Made by a program: the position numbers and the translations under genes | The notes under the pieces: model-generated | What the model saw: the letters and a program-made list of their open reading frames with translations, nothing else | The model's database searches: none | What the model was told of the DNA's origin: nothing | NCBI GenBank assembly: GCA_023450775.1 | Contig: JAEXGP010000117.1 | Span: forward strand, 1 to 17,688 | Reading direction: 5' to 3' | DNA length: 17,688 nucleotides | DNA from: Actinomycetes bacterium | GTDB lineage: Bacteria > Actinomycetota > Acidimicrobiia > Acidimicrobiales > Microtrichaceae | Part shown: one piece after another, positions 7,862-13,994 of the stretch | Layout of the letters: each line of letters opens with the position of its first letter | Position numbering within the stretch: the stretch's first letter is position 1

Positions 7862-7867
7862 TACGTT
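7862..7867 (+). promoter_or_regulatory. Possible -10 element (TACGTT) for the MDR oxidoreductase
   Basis: TACGTT sits 6 nt after the ligase stop in the 74-nt gap and would give a leader of about 57 nt ending in a strong Shine-Dalgarno. The context CGCCTACGTT closely matches CGCCTACGGT before the SnoaL-like gene. No good -35 is seen. A small ACCGG-TCT-CCGGT hairpin (7879-7891) lies in the leader. Confidence 0.3.
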
Positions 7868-7930
7868 CTGCTGCGGCGACCGGTCTCCGGTGGCCGCCGC
7901 CGGGGGCCGGTGAGCACGGGGGGAGCGCAG

Positions 7931-8998
7931 ATGGGTGATCCGACGACCGGCGACGGGTCGGTGACGGCCGAGGCCTGGGTCGCGAAGGAGCTGGGCGATC
8001 CGGTCCGGGTGCTCGAGCGCGACGTGGTCGAGGTGCCGGCCCCCGGGCCCAACGAGGCTCGGGTCGCCGTCGAGGCGTTCTGCCTGAACTTCAACGACAT
8101 CGACGTGATCCGGGGTCGCTACCTGACGCTCCCGCTCGAGGCGCCGTTCGTGCCCGGCATGGAGTCGGTGGGCGTGGTGGAGTCCGCGGGTCCCGGGGCC
8201 GAGCACCTGCTCGGGCTGCGCGTGGTGGGCATCCCGGTCATGGCCCACGGCGGGTACGCGGCGCACGCCGTGATCGACGCGGCGACCGCGCTGGTCATCC
8301 CGTCGTGGATGTCGAGCGTGGACGCCGCCGCCATGCACTACCCGTTCCACCTCGGGTGGTTCGCGTTGCACGAGCGCGGTCGGCTCCGGGCGGGCGAGAC
8401 GCTGCTCGTCCACGCGGCCGCGGGCGGCACCGGTTCCGGGGCGGTGCAGATCGGCAAGGCCCTGGGCGCCACGGTGATCGCTGTCGCCGGCGGTCCGGAG
8501 AAGACGGCGTTCTGCCGGGAGCTCGGCGCGGACCACGTGATCGACCACCGCTGCACCGACCTCTTCGAAGCGGTGGAGGACATCACGAACGGGCGCGGCG
8601 TGGACGTCGCGTTCGACACTGTCGGGGGCGCCACGACCGTGGCGACCTTCCGCTGCATGGGCTTCGGCGGCCGCCACCTGGTCGTCGGCTTCAGCGAGGA
8701 CATCCAGCTCGAGGACGGGGCGTACCTCACACCGCGGCCCATCGCCTACGGCAACTTCGACCTCTGCGGTGTGTGCCTGGTGTACGTGAACGATCCGATG
8801 GGGACGCGGCGTCTGCTCGGGTTCAACTGGCCGTCGCGCGCCGAGGGCCAGGCAGCGCACGCCCACCTGCTGGAGCTGCTGCGCACGGGCGTCATCCGCA
8901 CGGTGGTGACCAGGGAGCTCGCCTTCGACGACATCCCCGAAGGTCTCGCGGCGATGGAACGCCGCGAGACCACCGGCCGTCTCGTCGTGCGGATGTGA
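7931..8998 (+). CDS. MDR-family NAD(P)H:quinone oxidoreductase-like enzyme
   Basis: Medium-chain dehydrogenase/reductase of the zinc-free quinone-oxidoreductase type, predicted to use NADPH to reduce quinones or activated alkenes. It has 355 residues. The N-terminal GroES-like domain carries the QOR signature FNDIDVIRGRY (54-64), and the Rossmann fold has HAAAGGTGSGAVQIGKALGA (161-180), the usual AAxGGVG nucleotide loop. The cysteine/histidine pattern of zinc alcohol dehydrogenases is absent. ATG 7931 is chosen because GGGGGGAG (7918-7925) lies 5 nt upstream; an in-frame GTG at 7910 would add only seven residues. It is convergent with the questin-oxidase-like gene (19-nt gap), which may also deal with quinones. 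The exact substrate is not readable from sequence. Confidence 0.88.
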   Translation: MGDPTTGDGSVTAEAWVAKELGDPVRVLERDVVEVPAPGPNEARVAVEAFCLNFNDIDVIRGRYLTLPLEAPFVPGMESVGVVESAGPGAEHLLGLRVVGIPVMAHGGYAAHAVIDAATALVIPSWMSSVDAAAMHYPFHLGWFALHERGRLRAGETLLVHAAAGGTGSGAVQIGKALGATVIAVAGGPEKTAFCRELGADHVIDHRCTDLFEAVEDITNGRGVDVAFDTVGGATTVATFRCMGFGGRHLVVGFSEDIQLEDGAYLTPRPIAYGNFDLCGVCLVYVNDPMGTRRLLGFNWPSRAEGQAAHAHLLELLRTGVIRTVVTRELAFDDIPEGLAAMERRETTGRLVVRM

Positions 8999-9017
8999 GG
9001 ATCCGTCGAGCGGTCGG

Positions 9018-9926
9018 TCAGACGGTCGAGTTCTGACGCGCCGCCACCCAGTGCAGCAGCTGGTCCCCGGTCGCCGCCTCCTCGAGGCGCGCCGCGTACG
9101 TCAGCTTGATCGTGTGCGGGTCGCCCGAGGCGATCGCCCGGCGAGCGAGCTCGTCCCATGCGGGCACGGAGGCGCTCCGCCGCCGGTCGAGCTCGTCGTC
9201 GCCGGGAGGAACGGTGGATCCGAAGCGGTCGGTGAGGCGGACGAGCGCCTGGGCGGTGCGGAGCCCCAGCTCGCGACGATCGGCGGCGTCCAGGTACGGC
9301 GCCACGGCCCGCACCGCTCGGGTGCCGGTGACGAAGTGCAGCGTGCCGAAGTCACGAGGGTCGTCGTGCACCGAGGCGACCCACGCCGCCAGCTGGTCCA
9401 GCAGGTCCTCGTCGGCCCGGAGGTCGTGCAGCGCGTCGGTGTCGCCGTCCGCGACCCGGGCCATGACCTCCGAGAACCGTGCGTCACCGTGTCCGTCGGG
9501 TCCGGGGGCCGGAGGGGCGGCGTCGGTCTCCCAGTTGAGCAACGAGTTGGCGATCTGGCCGGGGTGGTCTGCGTCGAGGGCCAGGTCGAGCCGGATGACG
9601 GCGTGGAAGAACTGCGCGCCGGGATGGCCGATCAACTGCGGGAGCCGTTCACTGACGACCGCTTCGGCGCCTCGGCGCCGGACCTCGGCCGAGAGCGGCT
9701 CGAGCTCGTCCGGCCGATCCCGCGCGATGAGGAAGTCGCCCGAGGTGGTGAGCCGGAACATCTCCTCCAGCTCGTCGTCGGTGGCGCCCAGCCGAGCTGC
9801 GGCGATCAGGCCCATGGCGAGGTGCGAGATGAATCCGCCGCGTGCGACCGGCGACCAGTCCAGCTCGTGGTCGAGCAGCCGGTCGAGGGTCAGGACGGGG
9901 GTGGTGGTGCTCGTCGTCGTGGTCAT
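9018..9926 (-). CDS. Questin oxidase-like family protein (DUF4243)
   Basis: Resembles the questin oxidase family. The fungal enzyme cleaves an anthraquinone ring in a Baeyer-Villiger-like oxidation; bacterial members are mostly uncharacterised. It has 302 residues, rather short for the family. Features that fit are FISHLAMGLIAAARLGA (His35), the LPQLIGHPGAQFFHAVIRLDLAL block (His108, written here as one stretch of family similarity), LHFVTGTRAVRAV (His197) and the C-terminal HTIKLTYAAR (His271, Lys274). The N-terminus is a Thr-rich tag, MTTTTSTTTP. ATG 9926 is preferred over codons further upstream because a promoter with SoxR/MerR-type layout places +1 exactly there; there is no Shine-Dalgarno. 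The family call rests on motif pattern only, and the substrate is unknown. Confidence 0.65.
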   Translation of the reverse strand: MTTTTSTTTPVLTLDRLLDHELDWSPVARGGFISHLAMGLIAAARLGATDDELEEMFRLTTSGDFLIARDRPDELEPLSAEVRRRGAEAVVSERLPQLIGHPGAQFFHAVIRLDLALDADHPGQIANSLLNWETDAAPPAPGPDGHGDARFSEVMARVADGDTDALHDLRADEDLLDQLAAWVASVHDDPRDFGTLHFVTGTRAVRAVAPYLDAADRRELGLRTAQALVRLTDRFGSTVPPGDDELDRRRSASVPAWDELARRAIASGDPHTIKLTYAARLEEAATGDQLLHWVAARQNSTV

Positions 9927-9932
9927 GCCGTG

Positions 9933-9963
9933 ACCGTAAGAGTTCAAGTTCGCTTGAGGTCAA
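9933..9963 (-). promoter_or_regulatory. SoxR/MerR-type promoter of the questin-oxidase-like gene
   Basis: On the minus strand a -35 box TTGACC (9963-9958) and a -10 box TACGGT (9938-9933) are separated by 19 bp, longer than the usual 17. The spacer holds a perfect TCAAG-CGAA-CTTGA dyad (9957-9944), nearly the SoxR box CCTCAAG-N4-CTTGAGG; the right outer arm is AC rather than GG. MerR-family activators, including SoxR, work on such long-spacer promoters. The -10 box ends 6 nt before the ATG, so +1 would be the start codon. No merR/soxR gene is in the window. What is seen: the boxes and dyad. Inferred: the regulator family. Confidence 0.62.
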
Positions 9964-10029
9964 GGGTGGTTCTCTGCCGTGCGTGGCAGCTGCGCGCCCG
10001 GAGCGGCCCGGAGGCGGTTGACTGGCGGG

Positions 10030-10542
10030 ATGAGCACGGCCCGGTTGTTCCTCGCCGTGTGGCCACCGGTGGAAGTGGTCGAGGAGCTCATGACGCTGCG
10101 GCGCAAGGACCAGCGGGGGATCCGGTTCGTGCCACCAGAGAGCTGGCACGTGACCCTGCGGTTCTTCGGCGACGCCGTCATCGAGGACGTCGAGGACGCG
10201 CTGGACGACGTGGAGCTGCCCGCGGCGGTCGCACGGTTCGGACCGGCCGTCGATGCGCTGGGCGAGCGGGTCCTGGTGGTCCCGGTCGCCGGCGTGGAGG
10301 AGCTGGCCGCCACCGTCACCGCGGCCACCCGCACCATCGGCGAGCCGCCCCCGCGCCGCGCGTTCCACGGCCACCTGACGATCGCCCGGATCAAGCGCGA
10401 CGCTCGCATGCCCCCGGCGCTCGGGGCGATGGTCGACGGGACGTTCGAGGTGGACGAGCTGGCGCTGGTCCGCAGCCGGCTCGACCCCGACGGAGCTCGC
10501 TACGACACCGTGGCGACGTGGCCGGTGCCGCCGGCGACCTGA
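10030..10542 (+). CDS. thpR: RNA 2',3'-cyclic phosphodiesterase (ThpR/LigT, 2H family)
   Basis: 2H phosphoesterase that opens 2',3'-cyclic phosphates on RNA, historically called 2'-5' RNA ligase. It has 170 residues, close to the normal length. Both catalytic HxTx motifs are present: HVTL (His40, Thr42) in SWHVTLRFFGD and HLTI (His115, Thr117) in FHGHLTIARIK. The start MSTARLFLAVWPP matches the usual family N-terminus (RLFxAxxPP), which fixes ATG 10030 over an upstream in-frame ATG at 9979. No Shine-Dalgarno is visible; TTGACT ends 6 nt upstream. It is divergent from the questin-oxidase-like gene (103-bp gap) and convergent with the ArsB-like gene (15-nt gap). Confidence 0.93.
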   Translation: MSTARLFLAVWPPVEVVEELMTLRRKDQRGIRFVPPESWHVTLRFFGDAVIEDVEDALDDVELPAAVARFGPAVDALGERVLVVPVAGVEELAATVTAATRTIGEPPPRRAFHGHLTIARIKRDARMPPALGAMVDGTFEVDELALVRSRLDPDGARYDTVATWPVPPAT

Positions 10543-10557
10543 GCCCGAGGGCTGCCG

Positions 10558-11610
10558 CTACGCGACCGCCGTCGTGAGCAGGAGCGCCGCAGTGCCGGCC
10601 ACGAAGGCGACGAGCGCGACCGGCACGATGGTCGCCGAGTAGCGCCGGAGGTCGATCGACACGCCCTCCGAGCGCAGCACCCGCCACCACAGGATCGTGG
10701 CCAGCGTGCCCCACGGCAGCAGGAGCGACCCGGCGTTGACGCCCCACAGCCAGCCCCACGACCCGTCGGTCATGGTCCCCACCGACCCCAGTCCGACGAT
10801 CGTGGCGGGCAGGTTGTTGAGGACGTTCGCCAGCGCCGCCGCGACCACGGCGGACGCCGCGGTCGGACCGGTGCCGTCACCGGTCATCCACGTCGCCGGA
10901 CCCGCGCCGATCGCCGCGACCAGGGCCACGAGCGCGCCCACGCCGGCCGCCGTGAGCAGCGGGATCTCCCGCCACGGCACCCACCGGAGGCGCACGACCA
11001 GCGCGACGTCCAGGACCAGGAGCACCATCCACGGCGCCACCCCCACCAGTGGTCCGAGCACGAAGCCGACCACGGTCACGGCCACCACGATCCCGCCGAC
11101 GCGCAGGGCGGTGCCGTCGTCGGCGTCGCCCGGGCGCGCGTCCAACGTGAGCACGTGCGGTGCCCGCGTGCGGAACGCGAACCAGCCGACGACGACCGCC
11201 ACCGCGCTCGCCGGGCCCAGGCGGGTGAGCACGTCGAGCGTGCTCAGATCGGTCCGGCCCTGCGCGATCAGCGTGGTGAGGTTGGACACGGGCAGGAACG
11301 ACGACGCCAGACCCGACAGCAGCAGCGGGACGGCGGCGACGACCACCGGGTCGTGGTCGCTGCGTCGAGCCAGGCGGACCGCGATCGGCGTGAGCAGCAC
11401 GATCGTCGTGTCCAGGTTGAGGAGCGCGGTGACAGCAGCGGCCACGGCCCACAGCGTGGCGGTCCGGACGTGGGGGCGTCGGTCCGCCAACCGGACGACC
11501 GCGGCGTCGAACGTGCCGAGCCGGTCGAGCAGCGCGGCGTAGGGGACGCCGAGGGCCAGGAACGCGAGCGCCGGCGCGGTGTCGAGGAGGTCCTGGCCGA
11601 CGGTGCTCAC
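10558..11610 (-). CDS. ArsB/NhaD-like ion transporter, short form
   Basis: Polytopic membrane protein of the ion-transporter superfamily, closest in pattern to the arsenite pump ArsB. It has 350 residues from GTG 11610, against about 430 for ArsB; the first two helices of classical ArsB appear to be missing. Family-like blocks are LLNLDTTIVLLTPIAVRLARR, SSFLPVSNLTTLIAQG, NVLNNLPATIVGLG and GVNAGSLLLPWGTLATILWW, the paired discontinuous-helix motifs of the fold. About ten hydrophobic segments can be seen. The GTG is the only plausible in-frame start near the first helix; AGGGGAAG lies about 10 nt upstream, and GAAGAT ends 8 nt upstream. It is divergent from the methyltransferase by 46 bp. No arsR or arsC gene is nearby, so arsenite as substrate is doubtful. 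Confidence 0.78.
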   Translation of the reverse strand: MSTVGQDLLDTAPALAFLALGVPYAALLDRLGTFDAAVVRLADRRPHVRTATLWAVAAAVTALLNLDTTIVLLTPIAVRLARRSDHDPVVVAAVPLLLSGLASSFLPVSNLTTLIAQGRTDLSTLDVLTRLGPASAVAVVVGWFAFRTRAPHVLTLDARPGDADDGTALRVGGIVVAVTVVGFVLGPLVGVAPWMVLLVLDVALVVRLRWVPWREIPLLTAAGVGALVALVAAIGAGPATWMTGDGTGPTAASAVVAAALANVLNNLPATIVGLGSVGTMTDGSWGWLWGVNAGSLLLPWGTLATILWWRVLRSEGVSIDLRRYSATIVPVALVAFVAGTAALLLTTAVA

Positions 11611-11644
11611 GGCCCGCCATCTTCCCCTCTGCCCGGCGCGGCGC

Positions 11645-11650
11645 CAGCAT
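11645..11650 (+). promoter_or_regulatory. Proposed -10 hexamer (CAGCAT) before the methyltransferase GTG
   Basis: CAGCAT is followed by 6 nt and GTG 11657, the same geometry as for pirin, the MFS gene and the questin-oxidase-like gene. It keeps A at position 2 and T at position 6 of TANNNT. No Shine-Dalgarno precedes the start. Low confidence alone. Confidence 0.3.
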
Positions 11651-11656
11651 GGGGCC

Positions 11657-12430
11657 GTGGAGGTGGACCCGATCGCCCGCAACCGCGAGGTCTGGGAGCA
11701 GGTGAACGAGCAGTTCACCGACCGCGACGCGGGCCGCCGATGGAACGCACCGGACCTGGCGTGGGGGCTGTTCCGGCTGCCGGAGTCGGAGCTCCGCCTG
11801 CTCGGCGGATCGGGCGACGGGCACCTCCGGGACCTCGATGTGGTCGAGCTCGGGTGCGGCACCGCCTACGTGTCCGCGTGGCTGGCCCGCCAGGGCGCCC
11901 GACCGGTGGCGGTGGACCTGAGCCCGGCGCAGCTCGCCAGCGCACGACGCTGCCAGGACCGCTGGGGTCCGACCTTCCCGCTCGTGGAGGCGGACGGCGA
12001 GCGGGTCCCGCTCGCCGACGGCTGCGCGGACCTGGTGATCAGCGAGTACGGCGCCGGGCCGTGGTGCGACCCGGAGCGCTGGATCCCCGAGGCGGCCCGC
12101 CTGCTGCGTCCGGGTGGACGGCTGGTGCTGCTGACCAACAGCCCCCTCGCGGCCATGTGCGTCCCCGAGGCGTCGGGTCCAGCGGGCGATCGGCTGCTGC
12201 GGGGCCACCGTGACGTGCGGACCGTCGCGTGGCCGGGCGGCGGTGTGGAGCACCATCCCGGCCACGGCGACTGGGTCCGGATCCTGCGGTCGTCGGGCTT
12301 CGTCGTCGACGCCCTGCACGAGCTGGCGCCGCCGCCGGGGGTGGACGACCCGGAGTGGTACGAGATCGTCACGGCGGAGTGGGCGGGTCGGTGGCCCGCA
12401 GAGGACGTGTGGGTGGCGCACCTGGGCTGA
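11657..12430 (+). CDS. Class I SAM-dependent methyltransferase
   Basis: Predicted cytoplasmic methyltransferase of the Methyltransf_11 type. It has 257 residues from GTG 11657. Motif I is VVELGCGTAYVSAWLARQGA (62-81), followed by the acidic end of strand 2 in PVAVDLSP (83-90), an ADGERVPLADGCADLVI segment and the post-motif III RLLRPGGRLVLLTNSP. The Trp-rich N-terminal block NREVWEQVNEQFTDRD...WNAPDLAWGLF is seen in many actinobacterial small-molecule methyltransferases, but it does not identify the acceptor. An alternative GTG at 11663 would remove two residues. There is no Shine-Dalgarno; the start fits the leaderless pattern. It is divergent from the ArsB-like gene and lies 80 bp before the SnoaL-like gene on the same strand. 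Confidence 0.87.
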   Translation: MEVDPIARNREVWEQVNEQFTDRDAGRRWNAPDLAWGLFRLPESELRLLGGSGDGHLRDLDVVELGCGTAYVSAWLARQGARPVAVDLSPAQLASARRCQDRWGPTFPLVEADGERVPLADGCADLVISEYGAGPWCDPERWIPEAARLLRPGGRLVLLTNSPLAAMCVPEASGPAGDRLLRGHRDVRTVAWPGGGVEHHPGHGDWVRILRSSGFVVDALHELAPPPGVDDPEWYEIVTAEWAGRWPAEDVWVAHLG

Positions 12431-12460
12431 CGGCCGCCGTGTCGTGACGACCGCGTCGCC

Positions 12461-12466
12461 TACGGT
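12461..12466 (+). promoter_or_regulatory. Possible -10 element (TACGGT) for the SnoaL-LLM genes
   Basis: TACGGT in the 80-bp gap would start transcription near 12473, exactly at the base of an 8-bp hairpin. It shares the context CGCCTACG-T with the element before the MDR gene and the hexamer TACGGT with the SoxR-type promoter. No convincing -35 is present. Confidence 0.35.
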
Positions 12467-12472
12467 CCACGG

Positions 12473-12492
12473 CGGACGGCGACCGCCGTCCG
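12473..12492 (+). other. 8-bp perfect hairpin in the leader of the SnoaL-like gene
   Basis: CGGACGGC-GACC-GCCGTCCG forms a perfect 8-bp stem with a 4-nt loop, 18 nt before the GTG and 8 nt before the Shine-Dalgarno. If transcription starts at the proposed TACGGT, the hairpin would sit at the very 5' end of the mRNA and could stabilise it. It could instead be a terminator for the methyltransferase gene, although no T-run follows, or a protein-binding site. Confidence 0.45.
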
Positions 12493-12510
12493 GACCGACG
12501 AGGGGGAGCG

Positions 12511-13002
12511 GTGGGCGAGCCGGATCCGACGACGATCGAGCACCTCCGGGCGTTGTCCGCCGACTACGCGTCGGCGGTCGACCGGCGCGACGCGGCGGCG
12601 CTGCGGGCGCTGTTCACCGACGACGCGACGCTGACCGTGCGCGACCTGGCGGAGGGATCGGAGCACGTGCACCGTGGACCCGATGCGATCGCCGGCATCC
12701 CCGCCGTGGTGGCCTCGCGGTACCCGGCCACGTTCCACCTGGTCGGACAGGGCCGCTACCGCCTGGTCGGCGGCGACGCCGCCACCGGCGAGGTGCTGTG
12801 CGAGGCCCATCACCACCTCGGCCCGCTCGGCGAGGCGGCGGTCGACCGGGTGCTGCACATCCGCTACCGGGACGACTACCGCAGCAGCGATGGCGTGGGC
12901 TGGCGATTCGCGGCGCGCACGGTGGAGGTCCAGTTCGTCTCCGAGGTGCCGGTGCCGCCGCGGTCGCACGACACGCCGACCTCCGAGGAGGCGGAAACGT
13001 GA
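12511..13002 (+). CDS. SnoaL-like / NTF2-superfamily protein
   Basis: Small alpha+beta-barrel protein of the SnoaL-like group, which includes cyclases, isomerases and non-catalytic ligand binders; the activity cannot be named. It has 163 residues. Typical features are the N-terminal helices IEHLRALSADYASAVDRRDAAALRALFTDDATL, read as two blocks around the conserved D-x-x-x-L-x-x-LF-x-x-DA pattern, then HVHRGPDAIAGIPAVV, and the barrel strands ATFHLVGQGRYRL, EAHHHL and HIRYRDDY. GTG 12511 follows AGGGGGAG (12501-12508), which decides the start. The C-terminal ~15 residues look disordered. The stop overlaps the next gene's start as GTGA, so the SnoaL-like and LLM proteins are probably translationally coupled and work on the same pathway. 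Confidence 0.82.
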   Translation: MGEPDPTTIEHLRALSADYASAVDRRDAAALRALFTDDATLTVRDLAEGSEHVHRGPDAIAGIPAVVASRYPATFHLVGQGRYRLVGGDAATGEVLCEAHHHLGPLGEAAVDRVLHIRYRDDYRSSDGVGWRFAARTVEVQFVSEVPVPPRSHDTPTSEEAET

Positions 13003-13985
13003 ACGGGGCCGCTGCCACGAACGGGACGAACGCCAAGGAGCCCAAGCTGTCGCTCACGCTCGTGACCTTCTCGGCGCAGGACCCGGGCGGATGGTCCCAC
13101 ATGCTCGAGCGGGCGCAGCTGCTCGACCGGGTCGGCGTCGACCGGCTGGTCGTGTCCGACCACGTCGCGTTCGGCGAGGACCTCGAGGCCTACGGGCGGC
13201 CCGAGCTCGGCGGCACCGAGGGGGGCGTGCAACCCACCGGTCCCGACGGTCACTGGCTCGAACCCCTCACCACCCTCGCCGTGGTGGCGGGACGAACCCG
13301 GCGGATCCGACTGGGGACGAACATCCTGATCGCCGCGCTCCGCCGCCCGGCGGTGCTGGCCAAGACCGCCGCCACGCTGGACGTCCTCTCCGAGGGCCGT
13401 CTCGACCTGGGCGTCGGCGTCGGCTGGCAGCGAGAGGAGTACCAGGCGGCGGGCCTGGAGTTCGGGGGCCGAGGTCGGCTGCTCGACGAGACGCTCGAGG
13501 TGTGCCGGGCGCTCTGGACCCAGGACCGTGCGTCGCACGAGGGCGACACGCTGTCGTTCGAGGGCATCCACCAGATGCCCAAGCCGTTGCAGCCCGGCGG
13601 CGTGCCGATCTGGGTCAGCGGACGGATCGGGCCGAGGGTCGTCGAGCGGCTCGGGCGGTTCGGCCACGGCTGGATCCCCTGGGGCCAGGACGCGGCCGAT
13701 CCCGTGGCGTCGGCCGGGCGCATGCGCGCCGCGCTCGAGGACGCCGGCTACGACCCGACCGGGCTCGAGGTGGTGGGACGCCTGCCGATCGACGGGCCCA
13801 ACGGCCTCGGCGTCGAGGGTGCCATGGCGACCGTCGCGGACCAGGTCGCGGCCGGCGTGACCGACCTGCGCGCCGCGCTGCGGCTGCCGCCCGACGCGGA
13901 CGCAGCGGGCGAACGTCTGGTCGAGGTCGTCGCCGCCTTCCGGTCCGCCACCGGCAGACCGCCCGCCGCCGGCACCGATCGGTAG
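12999..13985 (+). CDS. LLM-class F420-dependent (or flavin-dependent) oxidoreductase
   Basis: Luciferase-like TIM-barrel oxidoreductase, 328 residues, of the subgroup usually annotated as F420-dependent; such enzymes carry out hydride transfer on varied substrates, so the substrate is unknown. Family blocks are VDRLVVSDHV (~46-55), TRRIRLGTNILIAALRRPAVLAK, LDVLSEGRLDLGVGVGW, REEYQAAGL, LLDETLEVCRALW and GGVPIWVSGRIGPRVVERL. GTG 12999 is chosen because GAGGAGG (12985-12991) lies 7 nt upstream and the start overlaps the SnoaL-like stop by 4 nt. The first ~15 residues (MNGAAATNGTNAKEP) are a disordered tag. Its TAG stop forms the first half of the proposed -10 of the MFS gene. F420 rather than FMN is inferred from family resemblance and host lineage. 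Confidence 0.88.
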   Translation: MNGAAATNGTNAKEPKLSLTLVTFSAQDPGGWSHMLERAQLLDRVGVDRLVVSDHVAFGEDLEAYGRPELGGTEGGVQPTGPDGHWLEPLTTLAVVAGRTRRIRLGTNILIAALRRPAVLAKTAATLDVLSEGRLDLGVGVGWQREEYQAAGLEFGGRGRLLDETLEVCRALWTQDRASHEGDTLSFEGIHQMPKPLQPGGVPIWVSGRIGPRVVERLGRFGHGWIPWGQDAADPVASAGRMRAALEDAGYDPTGLEVVGRLPIDGPNGLGVEGAMATVADQVAAGVTDLRAALRLPPDADAAGERLVEVVAAFRSATGRPPAAGTDR

Positions 13986-13988
13986 GTT
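13983..13988 (+). promoter_or_regulatory. Proposed -10 element (TAGGTT) of a leaderless MFS mRNA
   Basis: TAGGTT fits TANNNT and ends 6 nt before GTG 13995. Its first three bases are the stop codon of the LLM gene, as at 1709-1714. No Shine-Dalgarno precedes the GTG. The MFS gene may therefore be transcribed both by read-through and from its own start. No -35 consensus is visible. Confidence 0.42.
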
Positions 13989-13994
13989 GGCCGC

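Noticed and set aside
7787..8866. Long minus-strand open frame opposite the MDR gene
   Set aside because: The plus-strand product has clear QOR motifs and a Shine-Dalgarno; the minus product is His/Arg/Gly-rich shadow sequence.
8999..9017. Terminator between the MDR and questin-oxidase-like genes
   Set aside because: Only a 5-bp CCGTC/GACGG match with a 12-nt loop, reaching into the coding end; not convincing.
10018..10023. TTGACT as a -35 box for thpR
   Set aside because: It lies only 6 nt before the ATG with no -10 after it; at best it is a poor -10-like hexamer.
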